A stretch of DNA of 64,000 bases from Terebella lapidaria. Its lineage: Eukaryota > Annelida > Polychaeta > Terebellida > Terebellidae. Positions within the stretch are counted from its first letter, which is position 1. Every line of letters begins with the position of its first letter. A program made the position numbers and the translations under genes. Under the pieces are notes generated by a model that ran no database searches, was not told the DNA's origin, and saw nothing but the letters and a program-made list of their open reading frames with translations. Positions 12,131-25,924 of this stretch are shown one piece after another. Location of the stretch: NCBI GenBank assembly GCA_949152475.1, contig OX424560.1, positions 17,981,106 to 18,045,105 of the forward strand. Reading direction: 5' to 3'.

Positions 12131-12860
12131 ACAGATGGATCACGCTGAGCGACACTGGCATGTGCACTTGACTCCCACAGGGTAACTATGTAAATATGAT
12201 GATGTAACCCTCTCTAAATCACCATATTCCAACTAGCCACGTGATTTTCACTGCTGGAAGTGAAGGCCAATTCCGAGTCGTAGTTGGTACAGATTCAAAA
12301 TTGATTACCAAACTTGATTTCCCAAGGAAGGAAGAAATTTGAGGAGGATTGAGGTTCTCAATGTTTCAAATGATGTCCACTTTGGGACCCTTTTCCAGTT
12401 TTGGTGATGGATGGATGATAATTCGTATATTTCTTAATTGTATGCTTGGTAGCCATATACAAAAATACAACCGCATCCGTCACAGCCAAATGCTATTTTT
12501 TTCAAACAGTCCGTTGATGATTACAGTTACCTGTGAAACTAGTAATGAAATATGATCGATATAACTGCAGTGATTACATACGTACCAAGCTGCGCCCTCA
12601 GGCCCATATAAGGATGCGTTTGTCAAGCGTCAATCTGCAATGCAGTTATCTGTCTAGACTATCTAGAAATCCCCTACGCGACTCCTGTAAGTTACCAACT
12701 ATTACATATCGACAATTGATTACGTTTGGCAATATTACTCACGATGTTGTTGAACTGAATAACTCAAACAGAGAAAGGCATGCATATCGTTCCACACAAA
12801 CAGCCAACATCAGTACAGGATGGACCAAAAAATGACGAGACCAAATGAGCAGAATAATAT
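12131..12860. other. No gene; unassigned sequence
   Basis: A short block, CAAACTTGATTTCCCAAG, at about 12,309 recurs at about 34,649, suggesting an old repeat. The 100-codon open stretch at 12,533-12,835 has no recognisable motif. Confidence 0.4.
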
Positions 12861-12899
12861 CCAAAATGACATGACCACGGTGACAATATTGAACAAACT

Positions 12900-13160
12900 A
12901 TGACTTCTTAGTGCCAATATCGGGAGTCTATGCGCCAAATTACGGTAAGCTCTCTCGAAACCGCAAGGTTATGTTTGTAATGAGACTTCAGTGTGTAAAC
13001 AAACGTTCAAGGGTCTCGTGTCTACACCGAATAAGGTTTAATGGATCCATATGAAACATCAGCATATCACATCTCACAGATAGAGCTTTGTTCGTCTACA
13101 GGTATGCTTTGCTTGTTTCATTTCACACTTTTGCAATAACTCTGTGATATAGTTAAATAG
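12900..13160 (+). repeat. R3 family repeat
   Basis: Blocks GCGCCAAATTACGG, CTCTCTCGAAAC, GAGACTTCAGTGTGTAAAC and CATATCACATCTCAC match 31,120-31,290 closely in order. Confidence 0.6.
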
Positions 13161-13219
13161 TACTTAATATAGTTAAATAGTAATAATGTCGGCATTATGA
13201 TCGTGATATTTACATGCAA

Positions 13220-13450
13220 AATATCTGGCACAATTTGGAACCACTTCATGTCCGATACAGGAACTGTTCGGCAGTTTTGTAGTCCGTCAAACACATTGGC
13301 ACGGTATTCAATTTGAACATCCCGAAAAAAACGAAGTGATTCCTCATTTAAACGATGTTGATGTTAAGCAATCTTAGGAGGAAGGATCTCTAATGTAAAT
13401 CATTTTTTACTCTTCCCGACTTTAACCCTGAATGTTATCAATTGGTCTCG
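13220..13450 (+). repeat. R1 family fragment
   Basis: Carries TCCGATACAGGAACTGTTCG, TAGTCCGTCAAACACATTGG and CATTTAAACGATGTTG blocks. It abuts an R1 copy in the opposite orientation. Confidence 0.6.
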
Positions 13451-13629
13451 TTGATAAACTCTCTGTTTTCTCAATATTTCATGAACTATGTAGTAAATCA
13501 TCACAGAGGGCATAACCACCATATTCAAGGCCAGTGCGCAAACTAGTATTATCAGCGTGATCGGTACGTACACTGTGTTTGCTAAACGAAAATCAGAGTT
13601 GATGCTTTGTATTTTGAGCACACGACCAG

Positions 13630-14026
13630 AATTCAATCTATGACATTGGGGGTTCAAAACGGAGTAGAGGGTCAAACAGGGTGGTCAACTCAAGAAACAG
13701 AAAAATAGAAAGGACAGCGGATTGCGTCGCCCAAAAGTGATTTAGATGAAGAATTACTCGGTCTTCTGAACGGAGCAAATTGAATTTAGTGCTAGGGTCT
13801 TTGACGGATTCGCAATGAATTCGCAATGAAGTAGATGCAAAATATGCCTCAGAATTTACATGGAAATATAACAACGCCAGTTTTACAAAGATAAACGTTG
13901 GAGACCCATGCTGTAACTGAGCCAATTTGCAGGCACCCGTCCACTGACACAGAGGTCAAAGTGTGCTCACAAAGGACGTCAAATGGTAGTAATGTAGTGT
14001 GACGGATGGGCGCCCAGTGATAAATT
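13630..14026 (-). repeat. R1 family repeat, reverse orientation
   Basis: On the minus strand: TGACCCTCTACTCCG, CCGTCAAAGACCC, then CACACTTTGACCTCTGTGTC and CATTACTACCATTTGACG. With 13,220-13,450 it forms a head-to-head pair. Confidence 0.6.
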
Positions 14027-14027
14027 T

Positions 14028-14575
14028 GTTTCGCCAAAATGAGAGCTTGACTGTCACTAAAAGCTCCACCGAAGCCCCCTTACCCATAGTCCCACACATG
14101 TTTTTGATGTTTCCAAAACGATATCATGTCCCTCAACTAATGCTAGGGACAATCCGCTGAATTTCAACTGCCCTAACTTACTTCTATATGTCATGTTTAT
14201 AACTATGTTTCGCGAAAACGAGAGCTTGACTATTACTAACAACTCATAGTCCCTCACATGTTTTTGATGATTACAAAACGATATCATGTAACTCCGCTGA
14301 CGCTAGGGTCGTAAACGACAATCAACTGCCCTAAATTACCTCATATTTTATGTACAGGGCGTGCGCAAAAAAGCAAGATTTATTTAGAAGTCTTAATTAT
14401 GTTTCGCTAGAATGAGGGCTCATCCGAAGCCCCTGACTCATAGTCCCACACATGTTTTTGATGATTCCAAAACGATATCATGTCCCACCACTAATGCTAA
14501 GAACAATTAACTTATCCATAATTTCAACTGCCCTAAATGACGTATATTTTATGTACATGGCAAAAGAGCAAGAGA
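14028..14575. repeat. Three tandem copies of a ~180-195 bp repeat
   Basis: Copies start at 14,028, 14,207 and 14,401, each with GTTTCGC, GAGAGCTTGACT or GAGGGCTC, CACATGTTTTTGAT, AAAACGATATCATGT and CAACTGCCCTAA in the same order. Spacings are 179 and 194 bp. Confidence 0.8.
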
Positions 14576-14689
14576 TATTGAAATTTTACTGTTGTGAGGT
14601 AGTTGTGGCAAAAAGTGTCTTATCCAACAATATTTCGACAGAAGGCCTCGATGGGGAGTGCTACATGCTGCTGAAACCAATCATCATAA

Positions 14690-14800
14690 ACACTTGTTAG
14701 AAAACACATTTGGTCAGGAAACTTGGTCCATGTATTGGGCACTGGTGATTTTTACCGAGTTGTCCTCAAATGAGGACAGCCTTATGACGTCACATGATTA
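14690..14800 (-). repeat. R4 family repeat, reverse orientation
   Basis: AAAACACATTTGGTCAGGAA followed by GAGGACAGC and TGACGTCA is the reverse complement of the R4 block order. Confidence 0.5.
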
Positions 14801-15800
14801 GAGCAAAAATAATATAAAAAATAAAATAAAATAGTTACGAAAACAAACATACAAATGCCTAAAAATGACCAACCTCGAAACATTTGTCTTGCTGACAAAT
14901 TCAGTTACATTTACAAATGCTCGTATGTATTCATCTAACATTGTCACAAGTCATGATGTAGATTATTTTTCGATATCAGTGGTCAGTCATGGTCTGTGTT
15001 GATACGGATATTGACCGGGCAGTTAAATGAGTGTATGAATGTGGAGAAAATCTGCTGCTTTCGTGAAAACAGTAATGCATTGAAGTTGGTTATGTTATGG
15101 AATGTTACTCGTGTTCCATGATTCCAATGGTCCTGCATCAGTTACCCATTCATATCACTGTGAAAACCTTCAGACCTGACTTTGAACTTTTTTGAGACAA
15201 TATCGGAAGTCAATTGAATGGCGCTACTGGGACCAATGTTATATGACTATGATATGTGTGTGTTTTTTAATGAATTTGTATGCCCCTTTGGCTCCCATGT
15301 AGGTTTCGACAAAAACAGTTGAGGAACAAATAAAATCAAAACAACAACAGCGCCGCGTTCTGTAGATTATGTCTGAATATCAAACAAATGTTTCAAGAAC
15401 ATGCGCTGCCATCCTGATACGCATATTTATTTGATGCACCACACAACAACGAACATGCTCTTTGTGTTGTGTTTGCAGTCTTACACATCGGCCAAGTGTT
15501 TGTTGAAAATGATGATGGATTGGGAATGTTTCAACAGTCATGATTCAATCAAATACTAGCCAACATTCACCTCTCTTCTAGAGCCGAGCCATTGTCATAT
15601 TGTAGGCCATAGAGAAGGTACATATTTGCGACTGCAAATTTAAACAATTGGAAAGACCGTCCACAGTAGTCTGGGAAGAACGAGGTCAATGTGAATGTTG
15701 TGTGAGTGACCAGAATGGTTTACTGATACTAAAACATTTAGAATTGTTTTATTCACAAAGTCTGTTCATGATGCCCTGGTAGTTGTTATATACATCTGTG
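14801..15800. other. No gene or recognised element
   Basis: No long frame, splice-supported exon or repeat match seen. Confidence 0.45.
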
Positions 15801-15944
15801 CTTGTAATGTACTATCGTGACAACAGAAACGAATGCATTTAATAATAATGATTGAATTGCCATCTAACCACAACCGAATGCTATCAGTGAAGCTGTACCT
15901 CGAATAATATATAAATACAACCCTGTATATATATTGGTTCCAGC

Positions 15945-16030
15945 GGATTATTCCCCGAGGGAGAGATTACTGCCCGAGGCGTAAGCCGAGGGTGGTAATG
16001 TCTCACGAGGGGAATAATCCGCGGCACCAA
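15945..16030. repeat. Hairpin-forming palindrome in unit A
   Basis: Arms around CAGCGGATTATTCCCCGAG pair with CGAGGGGAATAATCCGCGG. The loop holds a nested GAGGCGTAAGCCGAG stem. The same palindrome is in unit C (25,925-26,032) but unit B has different sequence there. Confidence 0.8.
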
Positions 16031-17124
16031 TATAAAGTTTTAAGAACAGCGGTAAGATGTACTGGTTTATCTGACACAATGAAAGTGTAGAATTTCTATT
16101 AACCGATATTCAATCTGGTATATATGTAGATATTTTGGATTGTACTGACAATGCCAGCTTATCGTTGTGACATACACCATCCAGTTCACGAACAACTAAT
16201 TTTGTCATTACAAGGCCTTTTAAACCGTTGCTCACGTATATTATACTACCTTCTGTGTCATTATGCAATGATACCGTATTACAGTATGTTGTTCAATATT
16301 CCGCTTGTCTGGCCCCAGCGGAGTAATACGGGGTAAGGTTATGCATGGGAATGAGGTATAATCCGGTCCATAATGTAGATTGTTGACCAAAGCAGTTGAA
16401 GTCGCATGGACAGGGGTGGGGTGGTGCTGTGGGGACGAATAACTAGGATTAACATCGAAATCACCCTCGAGTAGCTGTGGTACTTAACGATCTGATCTAT
16501 GAAAGTGACATTAAACATGTTAAAAATACAAAGTGACATTGAAAGAAAGGACGAGTTGGTACGAATTAAGTGCAAACGATTGTTTCGTGCGGTGGTTCCA
16601 TGCAGTGATCTACCATATATTGATTGAAGTCCACGTGTCAAGAATGCAGAAATCTAAACAAATTTGAGGAGACCAGATGGAGACTGAGAGGTATAAGTCA
16701 ATCTAATTCGATGAAACTCATTATTTTCATATGGATAAAACATGCGCGTTTGGATTGAACATTCGTCATAATGATACAACATATATATACATCTAGATTG
16801 TTATACACTTCCATAGGCTGACGATACAATACCTCTGAGGGTGTCTTTTGAATGTAAACGAGAGATACACATACAATGTGAGCCTCAATCCTGTGCAAAC
16901 AACAGCAATATAGTACCATATTCACCAGATATGCACCATATTGTATTCCCTGATCAGCACACTGTGCAATATGACCACATAAATTATACATTCGTGTTTC
17001 GCTGTGTAGCACATGCGGTCAAACGATGGAATAAAGTAATAGTCATATCATTCCATGTTCACTGAGTTATACTGGATCTAGTGAAATGGTGATAACTCAT
17101 TATGACGAACACAGTCAAACCGAT

Positions 17125-17275
17125 ACAACAATACACTGTCTGCCCCTGATGACGCCAGTGTGTCTTTGTGTAAACTATTTAGTCGGGCTTTGTTTCTATT
17201 GCAAAATGTTGTATTTTACGTTTGTTATTGGTATCATCAAAATCTGACTGTATTGGTGGTAATAGATTGATACTT
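17125..17275 (+). repeat. R2 insertion in unit A
   Basis: Matches the 2706-2945 copy (CTGATGACGCCAGTGTG through GGTAATAGATTGATACTT). The matching position in unit C (about 27,690) lacks it. Confidence 0.7.
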
Positions 17276-17289
17276 CATTCTTTGGCTAA

Positions 17290-17706
17290 TGCTAATAAAA
17301 AGTATTATGGTTCTGGTTATTAGGGTCTCCGAAAAAGTGATGCGGTGACGCGATTTCCATTTTTTTATTCCCTAAAATTGGCTGCTGGTGAATGATCCGG
17401 CCCAAGTATGGCCCATTTGGCCAACCATTTACCCCTAAACTTGCCTGCTGATGAATATCTCGGTCGAATTTGGCCAATTTTGTTAGCCAGACACCAAATT
17501 TTACAATGTCAAACACATTCGGAACCACTTTACTCGATCATTATCTCACCCAAATCGGCATACGGGTGTCAATTTAATAAAAAAAAAATAAATAAAAAAA
17601 TCGGCTCTCAAAAAGTGATGTGCGCGATTTTTTCCCGTTTAAAATGATGCGCATGGTCTAAAGTGACGCGCCCGCCTAGGCAGAACCATAATACTTTTTT
17701 CTGGCC
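17290..17706. mobile_element. Harbinger-like MITE, TAA target duplication
   Basis: The subterminal inverted blocks AAAAAGTATTATGGTTCTG (17,297-17,315) and CAGAACCATAATACTTTTT (17,681-17,699) pair perfectly. TAA flanks the 417-bp insertion on both sides (17,287-17,289 and 17,707-17,709). Unit C has the uninterrupted site TTTGGCTAACGACTAAATG at about 27,710. A 3-bp TWA duplication is the hallmark of PIF/Harbinger. The interior is non-coding. Confidence 0.75.
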
Positions 17707-17819
17707 TAACGACCGAATATACGAACAAATTCTTTCTGTGTAACAGGAATGAATGGTTGAGTACTGCCAGTTTTCCATACAGGTGACCATACAGACAGGC
17801 TTTACTTAAGCTAATGTGC

Positions 17820-18400
17820 TGCTAGCACGTGTTCACTGACACCGAGACCAACGTATGCTGGATCATCCCAGAGAGAACGTCAGTATGGGGTAATGTTGTG
17901 TGACAAATGGGAGTCCTGTCTCAGCTCTTTGGTCTCTATTTCTGGGAGCTCGACCAGGCTAAAGCCTTTTGTCACATAGGGTTAAGCACGACAGTGTGCA
18001 TGGTTGGTGGTTTTGATGTATTGTAGACATTGGTTGACTTCAAATATTGAAACATTTTGATTACTGGAATATATGTGATATGGTTCCAGATGGAATACAC
18101 CTACCTACCACATAAAGCATTCGCCTTTATGTGATAGCTAGCTTTGTCACAATGTATTACAAAACAAAAGCAAAAATTTTCCTACACCGACACGAGGTAA
18201 CATTCACGATTTGTGATGTGATTTTGTTCCACATAAGGAATCCAATAAAACAATATTCGGTCTAGATTCAGAGCAAAGCCCTCGAACGTCTGTTTACACA
18301 CTGGAGGCTCGTCCTGACGACAACACGCTGTTTCAAGAGTGCGGTGCCAGTAGTGCCAACAGGTCTCCAAGAGGGTTGGATTTTGTTTCCTAGTCGCCTC
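17820..18400 (-). repeat. Left inverted arm in unit A (R1 + R3, reversed)
   Basis: R1-like (GGATCATCCCAGAGAGAACG) and R3-like (CCTCGAACGTCTGTTTACAC) blocks lie here on the minus strand. Diverged R3 and R1 blocks recur on the plus strand at 19,560-20,520, so the middle of each unit is a loose inverted repeat. Copies in B and C start near 22,660 and 27,790. Confidence 0.55.
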
Positions 18401-19559
18401 AGTATTTCAATATTCCTTCGATCACAATATGTTTATATGAGAATACCCATTGGGGTTGTTTTTGCAAGTCGCTATTGCTTCCTGTTTTGACCGAGGGCTA
18501 CCAAGTTTGATGAGTACGTTGTGGTATGTAATGACCTTTGATCATCTCCTTGGTACTACATCCTTTCAATTCATCAGATTACCGGGTATCAATATTGGAA
18601 ATATTTGAATATTGTTTCGTTTTGGAAGCTGATGCTGAACGTGAAAAGATTCGTGATGACGCGTAGCAGTTTGGGATAATTTTAGAGTGTCTCATGCAAA
18701 TATATATTGTCTAGACAAATGATTTGATTGCGGTTTGATGTACGATTGATACCAAACACTTCGAGTAAAAATAATGGTGCCAATACGCCCTGATATTGAC
18801 CTGAGGGCGAAGCACGGTACCGTGTAATCACTCTAGTAGTTTGGATCAGATGACATGAATCAAGTAATTAGACTCAATTTTGCATAGTGTTCGTTATCAA
18901 TTATACAAGCACAAAAAGTGATTGTTTTTCCCTATCAGAAATGAAGTGCTGGTTGCCTTTATCACCGAGAAGCGGATTGCATTTCATTGTCTCAAAACAT
19001 TACCCATTCATCCCATACAATCACAGTCACTTGATACGCTTAAAGGAGAGTTCACTACGACATCTGTGTTACTGACAACACACTTGACAATTGGCTTGAA
19101 TAGATTGTTCCTTGACTTCATATAATTTTAACTTACTTATATCACCTTCTAACAGTACTTCATCAAGTCCGCTCATTTTTGTGTTTCATTTCACCCTTTA
19201 TACCATTGTCCTACACGTTTCTCAGCCTCATTTAACCTAAACTGTGCACAAATGTGGTTTGAAACATCACTCGTTCATTCATCCAGTCATTCATTTGTTT
19301 TTCGCATAACCCAGTATTCAACCACCTTAATATTATTGCGAAGCAAACGTTACGTCAAGTACATACATATTTCAATCCACTATAAACAATTATTTCAACA
19401 TAACATTTTCCCTCTGTTTTAATCCATAAAACTAGGAATACAGGCGAACGTTTATTTATTGGACCGGTTGCCTACAATGGCCGACATTAGCTTGCGCATA
19501 ATACACACATGAGAACCGAGATCTTAAACAAATCGCACGTCTGACGATACCATGGTAAC

Positions 19560-20770
19560 AAAACAGGACCAAACAAATATCACGAAGGAAATATCATTGC
19601 GCCCACTTGCGACGAACTCTTGGTGTCCTGTTGCAACTACATGTGCCAAATCACGGAACCGCTCTCGAGGCAGACTCTGCTTGGAACGAGACGTCAGCGT
19701 GTAAACATACTTTCAAAAGGTTTGTTTATTGTCTCGACTAAATACCAGTTTGAGGTCACTTAACCGAGATCAAATGTAAGTGAGTCACATTTCTCAACAT
19801 TGTTTTTTTTTCCATTTCATTTTTATACTGATATTTAGGAGGGACATTTGGCATATAGATGTACGAGTAAATGAGAAATTAATACATTAATATGATCAAG
19901 AACAGACCCACTTGCAGTCACATTAGCAGAAGCCCATACAATTTTCAGAGGTCACTTCACTCAACCTGATTGATTTTGCTGACGTCACACCGCTGCCCTC
20001 ATTCCGATACAAATCAAATCTAATTACAACTGCCCCTCACACGAATTAGGCTTCCTGGCCAAATGTGTTTTATAATCAATGTTTACGATCATTGAGGCAG
20101 TAGCATCCAACTCAACTTGCAATGTGACCGTTGGTAAAAGGTTTAAGTTAAGACTTTCCCCCGAACGGCAACATCATTCCGATATTCCCATATACTTATG
20201 GTTAGGAAATTGGAATGGGATGGATTGTAAAAAAATATGTTTTTAAATGTTGTTTCAAATGTTATGTGCCTATTGAATTCATCAGCAATGGCCTGTGCAT
20301 GTGTGATCACCAAAATGATGTTGTAGACTATCACATAATGTCCATGTCAATGGTTAGCCATGACCAAGTCCGTACATTAGTATCACAGAACACAGAACCA
20401 AGACAGGATGCCCATCCATCAAACCACATTACCGAATACTGCTGAATGAGCGAGCACACTATGACCCCAGCGTCAGAAGACAGGTGCTCGGACATTGGCT
20501 CGGTCACAGTGTGGGTCACAGGCGGTCGTTAGCTTTCACCCCTGTCAGGCTGACTTGCTCCAGCCGTGAGGCTGACAATTACTCATTTTCAAGACTGGGT
20601 GGAATAGTTTTCTGTCCTCCCGTAGAGGAGATCATCTATAAGTGGTATCTTCCGCACAAACCATCCTACAATTAACCCTCCAGTATGATGAATAAAATGT
20701 GGTCGCTATTTCTCCAAATACGACCCATGCTATGCTTTTCACAGAACACTCACCGACCCGGCCTTCCATA
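19560..20770 (+). repeat. Right arm in unit A (R3, R4, R1 in series)
   Basis: R3 at about 19,600-19,800, R4 at about 19,970-20,110 and R1 at about 20,360-20,690, all plus orientation. The same series is at 24,300-25,450 in unit B and 29,470-30,640 in unit C. Confidence 0.6.
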
Positions 20771-21062
20771 CCTGAAAATGTGCGTAAAACATGCAAACCA
20801 TAGTATTGACTGTCTATTACATCTGACAACACCGTTCACTTCTGTTTAGGCGGATCCAGGAAGAGAAGGGCACCAGAGTGAGTTTGTGTGGAATTTATAC
20901 CTTTGAGCGGACCCAGACCCCCGCCGGCAATGGGCTTGAAAATGATTTGATGATGAGAGTAGAAATCACCATGATAGAGTTTGTAACTATTACAAATTAT
21001 GGGTACATATCATATATGAACATTATTCAAGGAGAAACATACATCGTTTACGCATGTTATTC

Positions 21063-24000
21063 TCTTAATGTGATGTACTGTCGTGATCACAGAAAGGAAT
21101 GCATAGAATAATAATGATCGAATTGCCATCTAACCGCAACCGATTGCTCCCAGTGCAGCTGTACCTCGAATAAACCACATTACAAGTGCAGAAAGTAGTT
21201 CCACTCACGTCATCGTCATAAACATCATGGTGGGAAATCAAGCAGGAAAGTTTCAAGAACAGTGATACGATGTTCTGATCTATCTGAAAATGTAGAATTT
21301 CTATTGGACGATATTCAATCAGGTATACATGACACATATTTTGGATTGTACTGACAAAACCAACTCATCATTGTGATATATATAATCAGGTTCACGAAAA
21401 ACTAATATCGTCATTACAAGGGTAAAACCGTTGGTCAGGTATGCAAAACGGTAATACTTTCCACCAGTATACGTGAGAAAATCAACACCATTATGCAATG
21501 ACACAGTATTACAATATGTTGTTCAATATTCCGTCTGGCCCCAGCGGAGTGATACGAGCGTGTGCTTATGCATGGGAATGAGGTGTAATCCGGTCCATGA
21601 TGTAGTTCGTTGACCGAAGCAATTGAATTTGCATGGGCAGGGGTGGTGCTGTGGGGGCGAATAACTAGGATTAACATCGAAATCCCCCTTGAGTAACTGT
21701 GGTACTTAACGGTCTGATCTATGAACGTGACATTAAAAATACAAAGTGATATTGGAAGTAAGGAGGAGTTGGTACGAATGAAGTGAAAACGATTGCTTCC
21801 TGCTGTGGTTCCATGCAGTGATCTACCATGTATGTCAATGGGGAACCTACTGATGGCAGCCATGTACTTTTGGGGCTCTGAAACAGTCTATTATGCCAAA
21901 AAGTACAAAAAACGTCATGTCCATTGTCTGCATTGTGCACAAACAAACATGACAAAATTTTGATGCAACATTATTACGTTTTTGTATTATATGGCACAAT
22001 AGACTGTTTCTATGGTTTATCCATACCCGAATTACATGGTGGCGATCCTGGTGGCAAACAGGAACCTCATTGTGTAACAAGGATTGAAGTCCACGTGTCC
22101 TTGATAAGAATGCAAAATGTCAACTTTAATGTTGACATCTGAACAGATTTGAGGAGACCAGATGGAACTGAGAGGTATAAGTCAATCAAGTTCGATGACA
22201 CCCATTATTTTCATATGGATAAAGTATGCGCATTTGGATTGAACATTCGTTATAATGATACAAAATACATACATCTATAATATTGTTAAACGCTTCCATA
22301 AGTAGATGATACGATACATTACCTCTGAGGAAGTCTTTGGGATGTAAACGAAAGATATACATTCAATGTGGTATGTCCCATTGAGCCAACCGTTTCCCCC
22401 AAAAATTGCCTGATGATGAATAACCCGGTCGAATTTGGCCCGTTTTGTCAGCCAGACACCAAATTTTGCAATTGCTCTCAGAAAGTGATGCGCGCGATTT
22501 TTTCCGTTCAAATAAAAACGAATGATGCGCAGCGTCTAAAGTGACGCGCCCGCCCAGGCAGAGCCATATACCAAATATACGAACAAATGTTTTCTGTGTA
22601 ACGGAAATGAACGGTTGAGCCACGCCAGGTTTACATACACGTGACCAGACATACAGGCTTTACTCAAGCTAGTGTGCTAGCATATGTTCACTAACACCGA
22701 GGCCAGAGTGTGTTGGATCATCCCAGAGAGAACGTCAGTATGTGGAAATGTTATGTGACAGATGGGAGTCCTGTCTCGGCTTTTTGGTCTCTAATTCTGA
22801 GGGCTTGAACTATTTTGATTGCTGTAATATATGTGATAGAGTTCAAAGATGGAATACACCAAATTAATACATAAAGCATTCGCCTTTCAAACTACCTTCC
22901 CAACACAATCATAATGTATTAAAAAACAAAAGAACAATTTTTCCTACACCGACACGAGGTAACATTCACGATTTGTGATGTGATTTGGTTCCACATAAGG
23001 AATCCAATAAAACAATATTCGGTCTAGATTCAGAGCAAAGCCCTCGAACGTCTGTTTACACACTGGAGGCTCGTCCTGACGACAACACGCTGTTTCAAGA
23101 GTGGGGTGCCAGTAGTGCCAACAGGTCTCCAAGAGGGTTGGATTTTGTTTCCTAGTCGCCTCAGTATTTCAATATTCCTTCGATCACAATATGTTTCAAT
23201 GAGAGTACCCATTGGCGTTGTTTTTGCATGTCGCTATTGCTTCCTGTTTTGATCGAGGGCTACCAAGTTTGATGAGTACGTTGTGGTATGTAATGACCTT
23301 TGATCATCTCCTTGGTACTACATCCTTTCAATTCATCAGATTACCGGGTATCAATACTGGAAATATTTGAATATTGTTTCGTTTTGAAAGCTGATGCTGA
23401 ACGTAAAAAGATTCGTGATGACTCGTAGCACTTTGGGATAATTTCAGAGTGTCTCATGCAAATATATAGTCTAGACAGATTATTTGATTGCGGTTTGATG
23501 TACGATTGATACCAAACACTTCGAGTAAAAATAATGCGTTCTGATAGTGACCTGAGGGCGATGCACGGTACAGTATAATCACTCTAGTAGTTTGGATCAG
23601 ATGACATGAATCAAGTAATCAGACTCAATTTTGCATAGTGTTCGTTATCAGTTATACAAGCACAAAAAGTGATTGTTATTCCCTATCAGAAATGAAGTGC
23701 TGATTGCCTTTATCACCGAGAAGCGGATTGCATTTCATTGTCTCAAAACATTACCCATTCATCCCATACAATCACAATCACTTGGTACGCTTAAAGGAGA
23801 GTTCACTACGACATCCGTGTGACTGATAACGAAAAACTTGACATTTGCCTAAACAGATTGTTCCTTGACTTCATATAATTTTGACTTCCAAATATCACCT
23901 AACAGTACTTCATCAATGTCCGCTCGTCAAAATTCATTTTTTTCGTTTCATATCACAATTTATATCATTTTCCTACACGTATCTCAGCTTAAAACATCAC

Positions 24001-25803
24001 TCGTTCTTTCATCCAGTGATTCATCACCTTTCATATTACCCAGTATTCAACTACCTTAATAATATTGCGGAGCAACGGTTACGTCAGGTACATACATATT
24101 TCAATCCACTATGACCAATTATTTCAACATAACATTTTCCCTCTGTTTTGCTCCATAAAATTTGGAATACAGGCGAAGGTCTATTTATTGGACCAGCGGC
24201 CTACAGTGGCCGGCATAAGCTTACGCATAATAATACACACATGCCTGAGATCTAAAACAAACCACACTTCTGACGACACCATGGTAACAAAACAGGACCA
24301 GACAAAAATCACGAAGGAAACATCATTGCACCCACTTGCGACGAACTCTTGGTGTCCTGTTGCAACTACATGCGCCAAATCACGGTAGCCGCTCTAGAGG
24401 CATACTCGGTTTGGAACGAGACGTCAGTGTGTAAACATACTTTCGAAAGCTCCATTCATTGTCTCGACTAAATACCAGTTTGAGTTCACTGAACCGAGAT
24501 CAAATTCAAGTGAGACACATTTCTCAATTTGTTTTTGTTTTTCATTTCATTTATTATGCTGATATTTAGGAGGGACATTTGGCATATAGATATACGAGTT
24601 AATGAGAAATTAATACATTGATACGATCAAGAACAGACCCACTTGCAGTCAATTGAGCAGAAGCCCATATAATTTTCAGAGGTCAGTTCACTCAACCTGT
24701 TTGATTTTGCTGACGTCACACCGCTGCCCTTATTCCGAGACAAATCAAATCTAATCACAACTGCCCCTCACACGGATCAGGCTTCCTGGCCAAATGTGTT
24801 TTATAATCAATGTTTACGATCATTGAGGCAGTAGCATCTATCGCAATTTGCAATATGACCTTTGGTAAAAGGTTTAAGATTAGACTTTCCCCCAAACGGC
24901 AACATCATTCCGATGTTCGCCCGTCGCATCCGTGATGGACTCATGTTTAGAAAAAGCGAAATGGGATGTAATATGCTTTTAAATGTTGTTTCGAATGTTC
25001 TGTGCCTATAGAATTCATCAGCATTGACCTGTGCATGTGGGATCACCGAAATGATGCTGTAGACTATCATATAATGTCCATGTCAATGGTTAGCCACGAC
25101 CAAGTCCGTACATTAATATCACAGAACACATATCCAAGACAGGATGCCGATCCGTCAAATCACATTTATGAACACTGTTGGATGATCGAGCACACTATGA
25201 CCGCAGTGTCAGAAGACAGGTGCATGGACATTGGCTTGGTCACAGTGTGGGTCACAGGCGGTCGTTAGCTTTCACCCCTGTCAGGTTGACTTGCTCCAGC
25301 CGTAAGGCTGACAATTTCTCATTTTCAAGACTGGGTGGAATAGTTTTCTGTCCTCCCGTAGAGGAGAGCATCTATAAGTGGTATCTTCCACACAAACCAT
25401 CCTACAATTAACCTTCCAGTATGATGAATAAAATGTGGTCGCTATTTCTCCAAATACGGTCTCGTACTATGTTTTCAACAGAACACTCATCTACCCCGCC
25501 TTTCCATACTTGACAATGTGCGTGTGAAACACGCAAACCATATTTTTGACTGTCTATTACATCTGACAACACGGTTGACTTCTCTTTAGGCGGATCCAGG
25601 TAGAAGAGAGCATCAGAGTGGGTTTGTATGGAATTTATACCTTTGAGGGGACCCAGACCCCCGCCGGCAATGGGCTTGAAAATGGTTTCATAATGATAGT
25701 AAATAACTATAGACTATGGCTTTTCAACTATTACAAATTATGTGTACATATCATATATGAACATTATTCAAGGAAAAACGTACATTGTTTACGCATTTTA
25801 TTT
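21063..25803 (+). repeat. Tandem unit B (4.74 kb)
   Basis: Second copy of the unit. Compared with A it lacks the AT/GC palindrome and has an internal deletion that joins the CAATGTG block (about 22,360) directly to the interior of the Harbinger-like element. It also has about 240 bp of private sequence around 21,850-22,080, with a near-palindrome: GGCAYAATAGACTGTTTC-type blocks at about 21,880 and 22,005 in opposite orientation. Confidence 0.85.
22362..22572. mobile_element. Truncated copy of the Harbinger-like MITE in unit B
   Basis: Matches the right half of the unit A element: GGTCGAATTTGGCC, CAGCCAGACACCAAATTTT, GATGCGCGCGATTTTTTCC and AAAGTGACGCGCCCGCC. The left end is missing because of the deletion in unit B. 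Confidence 0.75.
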
Positions 25804-25924
25804 CCTTAATGTGATGTACTATCGTGATCACAGAAAGGATGATTGATGATTGAATTGCCATCTAACCACAACCGAATGCTATAAGTGAAGCTGTACCTCG
25901 AATAATATATAAATACAACCCTGT

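Larger units (their letters stand above)
15801..21062 (+). repeat. Tandem unit A (5.26 kb)
   Basis: First of three head-to-tail copies. Landmarks recur in order in all three: GATGTACT/CGTGA start, TCCGGTCCATAATGTA block, CCTCTGAGG block before a GATGTAAACGA block, TTTTCCTACACCGACACGAG, GACGTCACACCGCTGCC, and GGACCCAGACCCCCGCCGGC near the end. It contains R1, R3 and R4 sequences in both orientations and no intact gene. Unit A alone has both the AT/GC palindrome (15,945-16,030) and the full Harbinger-like insertion (17,290-17,706). Confidence 0.85.
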
